NCBI RefSeq assembly: GCF_037991315.1
Contig: NZ_CP150300.1
Location: 6,386,001-6,450,000 of the forward strand
Length of the DNA stretch: 64,000 nt
Direction of reading: 5' to 3'
From: Paenibacillus sp. FSL H8-0079
GTDB taxonomy: Bacteria > Bacillota > Bacilli > Paenibacillales > Paenibacillaceae
Below, in pieces: positions 50,551-60,100 of this stretch. The translations under genes were made by a program, and so were the position numbers. Positions within the stretch are counted from its first letter, which is position 1; each line of letters opens with the position of its first letter. The notes under the pieces were generated by a model. It was not told where the DNA came from and made no database searches. It saw only the letters and a list, made by a program, of their open reading frames with translations.

Positions 50551-51417
50551 ATGAATGAACCATTGAACGCAACTGAAATACAGGCCTACCTGAGACGGAT
50601 CGGCATTGATGTTATAAAGAAACCTACACTGGAATTCTTATTTGAACTCCAAAAAGCACATGTGCAATATTTATCCTGGCAAACGGTCGATATTTTTGCA
50701 GGTCGTCCTGCGGGAATCAGTCTTCAAGAATCGATTCAACTTATATTACAGGGCCGCAGCGGCTACTGCTTTCATCTAAATGGTGCCTTCAGTGTTCTTC
50801 TCCGCTCTCTTGGTTATACAGTCGATTGGCATCGCGGCGGAGTGCAGCCTCATGGAGAACAACCACGTGTGAACTCATTCCATCTCGGTCTGTCTGTCCT
50901 TTTACCGGATGCTGACCCGACAGTTGAGCGCTGGATTGTGGATGTAGGCCTGGGTGGAATGCCCTTTGAACCTCTGCCACTTCGTTATGGAACCTATGGT
51001 TCAGCACCATTCACATATCAATTGATGCCTTCATCTGTTGTTGCTGGCGGGTGGCGACTCGAATATGAACTGGACGGACCAAGCAAAGGTGTAGACTATG
51101 CTCCTGAAGCAATTACCAGCCTGGAAGAGTTCATTCCGAAGCATGAATTCTACAGTCAAGCGGCCGAATCCCCTTGGCATAACGTATTTTTGCTTCGTCA
51201 GCGGGATGAGAACCGCAGTAATGAACTACGTGGATGTATGCTCCGAACACATGATATGGAAGGAATCCGGAAAACAGAGATCACATCCTATACCGAATGG
51301 CGTGACGTCTTAACTGGCATATTCCATGAGCCATTGGTGAATTATAGTGAGCTGGAATGCCAAGACATGTGGGATCGCGTACAGGCTGCCCATATGGAAT
51401 GGAAGCGAGAAGCTTGA
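50551..51417 (+). CDS. Arylamine N-acetyltransferase
   Basis: A 288-residue acetyl-CoA-dependent enzyme with the cysteine-protease-like NAT fold. The catalytic triad is visible: Cys in GRSGYCFHLNGAFSVLL (about 70), His in VNSFHLGLSV (about 109) and Asp in VDVGLGGMPFEPLP (about 131). The ATG at 50551 has AGGTGA 5 nt upstream; the GTG at 50542 overlaps that site. Family members acetylate aromatic amines and hydrazines; a few take part in secondary metabolism. It is next to the sfp-like gene, but no shared role is evident. Confidence 0.93.
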   Translation: MNEPLNATEIQAYLRRIGIDVIKKPTLEFLFELQKAHVQYLSWQTVDIFAGRPAGISLQESIQLILQGRSGYCFHLNGAFSVLLRSLGYTVDWHRGGVQPHGEQPRVNSFHLGLSVLLPDADPTVERWIVDVGLGGMPFEPLPLRYGTYGSAPFTYQLMPSSVVAGGWRLEYELDGPSKGVDYAPEAITSLEEFIPKHEFYSQAAESPWHNVFLLRQRDENRSNELRGCMLRTHDMEGIRKTEITSYTEWRDVLTGIFHEPLVNYSELECQDMWDRVQAAHMEWKREA

Positions 51418-51573
51418 AGATGCAGATGCACAACCTGAAACCTTAGCATGAAAAAACGGATATCCTGATTGCTTGATAAGAGCATCCGTATAGAGATTAG
51501 TTAAGGGGATATTCGGTCAGTTCCATATAAAGGAAAGTTATTGATACGCGCCGAATATGTCCACAGGTGATAA

Positions 51574-52260
51574 ATGATGATAACTATTCGTGTGCTTCAA
51601 GTTCCAGAAGTATTGCCGGAGGCGTGCTGGAACCACTTTCTGTCACAAGTCTCTGCCGAGCGACGTGCTCAGGCTTCGCGTTTTGTGCGTCAGGCTGACG
51701 CGTATCGCTCCGTGCTGGGAGAGATATTGACTCGTGTGACTCTAAGCAAGTTAACTGGCTTGAGACCTGCTGAGCTTTCTTTTACCTGTAATTCCTACGG
51801 CAAACCTTCACTCATTCACCATTCGGATGTACAATTCAACGTCTCCCATTCTGGCGATTGGATTGCTCTGATCTCTGGGGGTACAGATAAACTCGGGGTG
51901 GATGTGGAGAAAATAGCACCGATCGACATGCAGATTGCAGAGCGTTTCTTCTCTCCAACGGAAAGCCAGTTCCTGGCTGCCGAGCCTGACGATCGTCGGC
52001 TGGAGACCTTCTACCGTCTATGGACGCTGAAGGAAAGCTATATCAAGGCAGTCGGCATGGGCCTGTCCATGCCACTGGACTCCTTTGCTATCCTACCTGA
52101 TGAGGGAGGAGGGTGGCATTGCGAGCAGGCTGAAGCACATCGTTTCTATAGTCAGCGACTGGATGATCAGCATATTCTTGCAGCCTGTTCGGCCGGGGGA
52201 GAATTGCCAAGCAAGCCGGAAATCGTAACCTTGCAGGATCTGTATACGGAGTTGGTGTAG
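51574..52260 (+). CDS. Sfp-type 4'-phosphopantetheinyl transferase
   Basis: A 228-residue enzyme that moves phosphopantetheine from CoA onto carrier domains. Motifs are FNVSHSGDWIAL, LGVDVEKIAPID (magnesium-binding Asp and Glu) and FYRLWTLKESYIKAVGMGLSMPLDSF with the W-x-x-K-E-(S/A)-Y signature. The start is one of two tandem ATGs after AGGTGAT. It faces the dhb operon across a terminator and is the natural activator of the three carrier domains in DhbF and DhbB. Confidence 0.94.
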   Translation: MMITIRVLQVPEVLPEACWNHFLSQVSAERRAQASRFVRQADAYRSVLGEILTRVTLSKLTGLRPAELSFTCNSYGKPSLIHHSDVQFNVSHSGDWIALISGGTDKLGVDVEKIAPIDMQIAERFFSPTESQFLAAEPDDRRLETFYRLWTLKESYIKAVGMGLSMPLDSFAILPDEGGGWHCEQAEAHRFYSQRLDDQHILAACSAGGELPSKPEIVTLQDLYTELV

Positions 52261-52287
52261 TTAACCACTACCTAACCAATCAAGAAA

Positions 52288-52345
52288 AAGAGCGAGTCAA
52301 TCTGGCGACAATTTACCCTTGTCCGGAATGACTCGCTCTTATTTT
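52288..52345. terminator. Terminator between the sfp-type gene and the exporter gene
   Basis: A 12-bp stem AAGAGCGAGTCA/TGACTCGCTCTT (52288-52299 with 52329-52340) is followed by ATTTTAT. It separates convergent genes. Confidence 0.83.
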
Positions 52346-52405
52346 ATGGAAACTCTTTCAGGTAGCACCTACTTGGCTTCCATTACTTCGTTCACAAACT
52401 CAATC

Positions 52406-53887
52406 CTATCCTTCTTGCTTTGCCACCGATTCTGAACCCACCGTAGACGAACGTTTCAACTTGCTAAATAATCCTCCAGCCGGCGTCTTTCGTATCGTGG
52501 CTGCCGCGTCCGCATCGCGGATTTTCAGGGCAAACCACAGCCCGATGAGCAGAAATGCAGCTGCCCCCAGTAAAGCCAAACGGTACGCCAGCATATTCGG
52601 CTCCATCGTGCCTGTCGCAGTCACCGTTGTTGTACCCACACCTGCCAGAACAGCAGAGAGCAAAGCCATGCCGATTGCTGACCCCAGACGATTCTGCACC
52701 GTGAACCAGGTGGAAGCTCGTCCCATGGATGCAGGCGGAATTTGGGCGAAGGCAGCAATCTGCACTGCTCCTACCGTCTGCCCCAGGAAAATTCCTACGC
52801 CGAATAATAATGAACGGATGAACCATGGGTTCGTATCCTCTGTGATCTGACTAAGGGTTATGAAAATGACTGCCGTACAGATCAAGCCCATCGATATCAG
52901 CTTGCGTGGGCCCAGCCGCGGATAAGTCCACGGGACAAGCTGAGAAGCAATCATCAGTCCCAGCGCTTCCGGAAATGTCGTTAGCCCGGTTTCCAGCGCA
53001 GAAGCCTGTAGTACATTTTGATACATTAAGGGAAACACATAGAGCATGCCCAACAGCCCGGCTGCTCCACATACGGATACCAAGCCTGTGTAGCGGAACA
53101 ATCGGTGCTTTAGCAAACGCAGATCAAGCAGCGGCTGCTTCGCACGCAGCTCCACCACGACGAGCAACGTCAGAAGCAGAATGCCTGCACAGCCCGCTCC
53201 CATAATAAGCGGTGACGTCCAGCCCCGTAGCGGTCCCTGACTGAGCGCATACATCGTCAGTGCAAGCCCCGGCGCAGATAATAACCAACCCGGTAGATCC
53301 AGTCGACCAGCTCCCTGTTCTCTGTGTTCCTTCAGATACAGCATGCCAAAGATCACGGCTGGAATACCAACAGGCAGATTCACATAGAAAATCCAGCGCC
53401 ACGACAGCTGATCCACAATCAATCCGCTCACAATCGGCCCGAGAGCTGGAGCAAGGGCAATCGGCAGCACCAACATGCGAGATACCTTAGCCCGTTCCTG
53501 CGGAGGAAAGGTCCGAAACAGCATCGCCATCCCTACAGGTGTAAGCAGACCACCCCCTGCTCCCTGCAAAATACGGAAAAATGTCAATGTGCCTAGACTA
53601 TCAGCCGTTGCACAAAGCGCAGAGGATACTGTAAACAGTGTCAGTGCCGACAGAAAGACCCGTTTTGTGCCCCATCGATCACCAAGCCATCCGGCGACAG
53701 GCAGAAATACAGCCAAACTCACCAAATACCCCACATTCAAGGTACCCGCAGCAGCCGGAGGAACGCCCAGTTCTTCACTAATGGTTCGTAGCGCTACATT
53801 TAATACCGTTGCATCCATGGCAACCATAAACATCGCCAGAACATAGACAACGCTCACAATTGCCTTTGGATTCAGACGAAACCTCAT
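52406..53887 (-). CDS. MFS exporter (DHA2 family), probable siderophore efflux
   Basis: A 493-residue transporter with 14 predicted helices. MVAMDATVLNVALRTISEELG is the helix-1 motif of the EmrB/QacA group, followed by GWLGDRWGTKRVFL (motif A) and RILQGAGGGLLTPVGMAMLFRTFPPQERAK (motif C region). The C terminus is a hydrophilic tail. Its ATG overlaps the MbtH-type gene stop (ATGA), so it is the last gene of the siderophore operon. Export of the finished catecholate siderophore is the obvious inference. Confidence 0.87.
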   Translation of the reverse strand: MRFRLNPKAIVSVVYVLAMFMVAMDATVLNVALRTISEELGVPPAAAGTLNVGYLVSLAVFLPVAGWLGDRWGTKRVFLSALTLFTVSSALCATADSLGTLTFFRILQGAGGGLLTPVGMAMLFRTFPPQERAKVSRMLVLPIALAPALGPIVSGLIVDQLSWRWIFYVNLPVGIPAVIFGMLYLKEHREQGAGRLDLPGWLLSAPGLALTMYALSQGPLRGWTSPLIMGAGCAGILLLTLLVVVELRAKQPLLDLRLLKHRLFRYTGLVSVCGAAGLLGMLYVFPLMYQNVLQASALETGLTTFPEALGLMIASQLVPWTYPRLGPRKLISMGLICTAVIFITLSQITEDTNPWFIRSLLFGVGIFLGQTVGAVQIAAFAQIPPASMGRASTWFTVQNRLGSAIGMALLSAVLAGVGTTTVTATGTMEPNMLAYRLALLGAAAFLLIGLWFALKIRDADAAATIRKTPAGGLFSKLKRSSTVGSESVAKQEG

Positions 53888-54120
53888 CTGCCAACCTCAT
53901 GAATCATGCCCGGCATCCCCGTTTCATCACAGAGACTCAGCGGCTTCAGGTCAGTCCACTGCTCCGCAATGTAATCCAGACATACACGTCGTTTGGCCTT
54001 CCCCAGCATCAGGGTCCAACCTACCGGTACCGGAATGGATGCAGGCCACAGCGAATACTGTCCTTCATCATTCATTAACACCAGATAATTGCTGTCTTCA
54101 TATTCAAAAGGGTTGCTCAT
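53884..54120 (-). CDS. MbtH-like protein
   Basis: A 78-residue protein that binds adenylation domains and supports their folding or activity. The family motifs are complete: NPFEYEDSNYLVLMNDEGQYSLWP, then PVPVGW, and the LDYIAEQWTDLKP segment with the conserved tryptophans. GGAGGATAAG lies before the ATG. It sits between dhbF and the exporter gene, so it serves the DhbF adenylation domains. The C-terminal tail is about 8 residues longer than the core family. Confidence 0.95.
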   Translation of the reverse strand: MSNPFEYEDSNYLVLMNDEGQYSLWPASIPVPVGWTLMLGKAKRRVCLDYIAEQWTDLKPLSLCDETGMPGMIHEVGR

Positions 54121-54132
54121 CAGCTTATCCTC

Positions 54133-57100
54133 CTATTTGTGTTGAATGTTACGCTTCTTGTTCAGCATCTCCAGCCGGACGGACAGGGTACGGCAGATCT
54201 CCTCCAATGGACCCGGCTGACAAAGGTCTTTATGACGACAGGCAATATCATGACGTTCCAATTGTCCTCCGATGAATGCATTCCACATCTCCGGTTCGAT
54301 CGGATCGAACCAGTCAGGAATTATGGTGGACCGGAAGAAGATCAGGTCACCTTCGAATCGGGATGGCGTGTACGCCCCCAAGATCCGGACGGAATTTTCA
54401 TAGGTTTTCCGCAGCTTCATGATCGTCTCTTCATCCAAACTCGCCAACGCACTGCCTTCACTACGAAGGATACGCATCGCTGCTGCCATATCCAGCGGCC
54501 CATCCCCAATACTGTCCGGATCATATCCACCGAGTGCAAGCAATGCCGTTAGCGCCTCTTCCTCATCCGGTTCCCCGCGAATAGGCAGATAATGACTCGG
54601 ATATGCATCCAGCATAGCGAGAAACTCTACTTCCTCCCCTTCGGACTGAAGCTGCACGGCCATAGCCTGAGCCACGTTGCCGCCCAGTGACCAGCCGAGC
54701 AAACGATATGGGCCTTCGGGCTGCACAGACCGGATGTGACGGATGTAATCCGCCGTCATATCCTCCAGTGTCGACGGGAGCACCTCGTACTCGGCAATCC
54801 CCCTTGCCTGCAATCCGTACAGCGGATACTCCATGCCCAGATGTTTCATCAATCCGGCATAACACCAACTAAGTCCTCCGGCTGGATGCACACAGAATAC
54901 GGGCAGATGCTGACCATGCGTCCGGAGGGGTAGCAACACTTGCAGTGAGCTTTTACCGGAATCTGCACCCATCTCCAATCGCTCGGCCAGTCCAGCCACT
55001 GTGGCCGTTTCGAACAAAATGCCGATACCCGGCTCCTTGCCCATCGCTTCACGAATTCGACTCATCAGGCGCACCGCAAGCAGCGAATGACCTCCCAGTT
55101 CGAAGAAACTGTCATCAATACTCACACTCCTCAAACCTAATACTTCGGCAAACAGATCACAGAGAATCTGCTCCTGCGGATTGCGCGGTGCTCGGCCATT
55201 AGCCGATAATTGCATCTCTGGTGCAGGCAACACCTTGCGATCCAGCTTGCCATTTGGCGTAAGTGGTAGGACCTCCATCACAACAACCGCAGATGGAACC
55301 ATATAATCCGGAAGGCTCGCTCCCGCATGTCGGCGTAACGCAGCCGTTTCCAGTTCTGCTTCACTGTCCGGTACAGGAACAATATAAGCGACAAGACGCT
55401 TATCCCCAGGCTGGTCTTCACGAACGATAACAGCAGCCTGAGCCACACCCGAATGTTTTGCCAATACAGCCTCAATCTCCCCAAGCTCAATGCGGAACCC
55501 GCGGATTTTCACCTGCTGGTCGGCTCGTCCAAGATAATCAAGCGAACCATCGTGCAGGCGCTTGGCCAAGTCTCCCGTACGGTACATTCGTGTACCCGGT
55601 GGACCATGTGGATCGGCGACGAATCGCTCTGCCGTGAGATCTGGCCTTCCCCAATACCCACGAGCCAGACCCGCTCCCGCCACATACATCTCCCCAGTTA
55701 CACCTGTCGGCACAGGCTTCAGATGATCATCCAGCACATAGACGCGCAGATCGGGAATAGCGCATCCAATCCAGCTGCTTGCACCTTCTGCTGCGCTGCC
55801 TGCGTGAAGTTCTTTGTAGCTGACATGGACCGTTGTTTCCGTAATACCATACATATTGATGAGTCTTGGGGCGTCATCCGCATGGCGTTCATACCAGTCA
55901 TCCAAACGTCCCAGCTCCAGTGCCTCGCCTCCAAAAATCACATAGCGGAGTACAAGCTGCTGTCCCCATACCGGATTTTCCCTGTCAGCCTGCATCAGTT
56001 GGTAGAACGCAGATGGCGTCTGGTTCAGTACGGTTACTTTTTGCTCGGCGAGCAGTTGCAGGAACGCTCCAGGTGATCGGCTAATCTCATGGGGAACCAC
56101 AACCAAGCTGCCTCCATACAGCAGAGGGCCCCAGATTTCCCACACGGAGAAGTCAAACGCATAGGAATGGAACAACGTCCACACATCGCTCTCGTCAAAA
56201 TGGAACCAGTGCTGCGTTGCATCCAATAACCGGATGACATTCGCATGTGGAATAACGACACCTTTGGGTTTCCCGGTTGAACCCGAGGTATAGATCATAT
56301 AAGCCGGACTCAGCGGAGTTACCCGTCCGTTCCGTTCATGGTCTGCCGGGTTTCGCTCATCCATGGATTCCAATTGCCGCAAGGTATGCAGATCGTCCAT
56401 GTTAATACATTCAATGTTCTCAACTTGCGGTAGCAGGGCATACACCTCTGTACTTGTAATCATCACTTTCGGCGCCGCGTCCGTGAGCATATGCGATAAT
56501 CGATCTGCCGGATAGTTGGGGTCCAGTGGCAGATAGGCAGCGCCCGTTTTGAGTACAGCAAGAATGGCCACGACCATCTCTACCGAACGAGGTAAGGCTA
56601 ATGCCACCATCTGTTCCGGCCCAGCACCTTCTGCGATCAACAGTCTCGCCAGTCGATTAGCCCGTGCATTCAGCTCCCTGTAAGTCACACGGATATCCTC
56701 ACAATGGAGGGCTACCGAATCTGCGTAAGCGGCTGCCTGCACTTCAAAACGCTCGGCTATGGTCAGCTGTGGACCTTCATCCAATGTAGATGTCCACTCC
56801 TTTTCAAGCTGGGCATGCTCTGACGGTGTAACCAGGTCAAATCTGCTGATGCGTTCATCCATCTGTTGTACAGCATCCTCAAGCACCTGCATCAACCGAA
56901 CGACCAGTTCTGCGGCAGTCGATTCACGGTAGAGGTCTGCACTATACTCCAGTACACCTTCAATTCCGGCCGGAAGTCCGTTCTGCTCCCGTTTCTCCGT
57001 CAGTTCAAGCGTAAGATCGAATTTGGATGAACCCACCCCGTGAATGCAAGTCTCTGCTTCAACCCCTGGCAGGTCAAGACGAACATCTGGCGTATTTTGC

Positions 57101-60100
57101 AGCACCAGCATCACCTGAAAGAGCGGATGTTTGGAACGGGATCGGGGCGGATTCAGCACTTCGACCAGCCGTTCAAACGGTAAATCCTGATGTTCATAAG
57201 CAGCAAGATCTGCTTCCCGCACGCGGGCCAACAGCTCTCGGAAGGTCGGATCACCCGAAGTGTCTGTACGCAGGACAAGCGTATTAATGAACATCCCCAC
57301 GACATCATCCAGCGCATCGTCACTCCGTCCGGCAATCGGTGTGCCTATCGTAATATCCGTGCCTGCACCCATTCGAGTAAGCAACACGGATAAAGCCGAA
57401 TGCAGAAGCATAAACAGACTGACTTTATGCTCACGGGCAACTGTCGCAAGCTGCTCATGCAGATGTTGACTGATCGTAAATGGCACCGTCCCGCCTCGGT
57501 AACTGGACACCACTGGACGGGCATAGTCTGCCGGGAACGTGACTTGTTCTGGCAATTCTGCGAGCCGTTCAGTCCAGAACGCTAACTGCCTCGCGATCAG
57601 ACTGTCCTGCCGCTTCTCATCCCCAAGCAGGCTCTCCTGCCACACTGCATAATCTGCATACTGAATGCGTAGCGGCTCCCAAGCCGGTGCAGCTCCACCC
57701 TGACGAGCTGTATAAGCCTCCGACAAGTCCCGGATAAGCCGTGATAAGGACCAACCATCCCCTGCAATGTGGTGAATCAGCACCAGCAATGTATGTTCGT
57801 CCGCATCCGTATGGAACAATTCCGCACGTATGCCCGGCTCGGTACTAAGCTCGAAGCTGTAACGCGACGCTTCTGCCAGCAGCTCGGGCAGCTTCTCAGC
57901 CGAAGCCCGGGTAAGTTTCATATTCACTGTTACATCTGCTGCACGGAGGATATGCTGGCTAGCCGAACCCAGATCTGGCGGATACAATGTGCGTAACGTC
58001 TCATGACGTTCAACAATATCCTCCAAGGCGTTTTGGAGAGCGTCCACATCCAGCTTCCCGGTCAACCGGGCAACCAACGGAATATTGTAGGTGGGATTAG
58101 CACCCTCCAGGCAATAGAGGAACCATAACCGTCGCTGGGCAAAGGAAAGTGGAATCTCACCCGCACGCGGAACAGGCTGAATACCGGGTCTGACGGACTT
58201 CGCCTGATCCAGCTTCCGGGCAAGCCCTGCTGCTGTCGGTGATTCAAACACACTGCCGATGTTCAGTTCTACCCCGAATACATCACGTACTCTGGCTATA
58301 ATTCGCCCGGCCAGCAGGGAATGTCCACCCAGTTCGAAGAAATCATCATCAATGCCTACCCGGGCTACACCCAGAATCTCGGCAAACAGACTGCAAAGGA
58401 TCTCCTCCTGCGGTGTACGCGCCTCCCTCCCGTTTGCATTAGATGTCAATGCAGGCACAGGAAGCCGTTTGCGGTCGATTTTTTTGTTCGGTGTCAGCGG
58501 CATCTCTGGAAGCAGCATGAAGGCAAAGGGCACCATATAATCCGGTAACGCATCAGCTACGTGTGCTCTGATATCAGCTATATCCATGTCAGCTTGACGA
58601 TCTTCCCCATCAACCACGATATATGCCGCTAACCGCTGGTTCCCAGGTTGGTCTTCACGTGCCATAACCGTAACCTGTGTTACACCCGGATATCTGGAGA
58701 TGACCGACTCAATCTCCCCCAGTTCAATGCGGAAGCCCCTGACTTTGATCTGATGATCTGCCCGTCCCAAATAATCGATGGAACCGTTCGGTAACCATTT
58801 GGCCAAGTCTCCTGTCCGGTACATTCGACTGCCCGGTTGTCCGAAGGGACTCGCGACAAAACGTTCTGCGGTCAGATCAGGTCTGCCCAAATATCCCCGT
58901 GCAAGTCCCTCTCCTGCGATATATAATTCCCCTGCAACACCCGGAGGAACAGGTTGCATGCTCTGATCCAGCACATAGAGCTGTGTGTTACGAACCGGAC
59001 CACCAATGGATGGTTTGCCTGTATGTTCATTCCCCAGTGATGCAGCTGTAGAATAGATGGTTGTCTCCGTGGGCCCGTACTGATTATTGACCTGACAACC
59101 CAATGCCTCCAGCGAAAGCTTCAGCTCCTCGGATAAAGCCTCTCCTCCCGTAATCACCGTTAGCCCGTCGAACCTTCCCGGGCGGCTGGTCACCAGAGAC
59201 TGCCATAACGTTGGCGTAGCCTGCATGATCGTTGTCTCTTGCTCTCTCATCTTCCCTGCCAGTGCTACCGGATCAAGAATCGTTTCCTTTTGCGCGATAT
59301 CCAGTCTGGCCCCAGTCGTCAGTGGCAGGAAGATTTCCAGTACAGAGATGTCAAAAGCAATCGTGGTCACCGACAGCCAGCGATCCTGCGGACCGACCTG
59401 CAGTCTTGTCTTCATATCTTCAAGCAGGTTGGCTAATCCCAGATGAGTTACAGCTACACCCTTGGGTTTACCGGTAGAACCCGAAGTATAGATCAGATAC
59501 GCGGGGTTGAGCAGAGAAGCTATGCCTGGCAGATCATCACCTTCGGGATTGCTTCCCGACTGGCAGATCACTGCCTGCATCATATCCGGTTCATCCATGA
59601 CCAGAATCGGTACACTGGACGTCTGCGGAATGTGAGAGAAGTTGTTCATTACCGTCACTACACAAGTAGGTTTGGCATCCTCCAGCATATAGATCAGGCG
59701 CTCTTCGGGATAATCCGGATCAAGCGGCAGATAGGCTGCTCCTGTTTTGTGGACAGCCACAATCGCAATGACCACTTCCAGTGAACGAGGCATCGCAATG
59801 CCAACCACCTGCTCCGGTCCTGCTTCGTATGTCTGTATCAGTTCATGTGCCAGTTGATTCGCACGTTCGTTCAGCTCTGCGTAGGTCAGCGATGCCCCTT
59901 CAAATGTCACCGCGTTTGCAAGAGGAGTGCGCCGAACCTGCTGTTCAAATAGCGCTGCTGAGTTCCACTCAGCGATGGCATGATGCGTCTGATTCCATCC
60001 TTCCAGCACTTGTTCGCGTTCGGCAGGAAGCAGGATGTCCATCTGTCCAACCGATATGTCTTCTGTCCCTTCTGACATCAGGGATTGCAGGATTTGCACA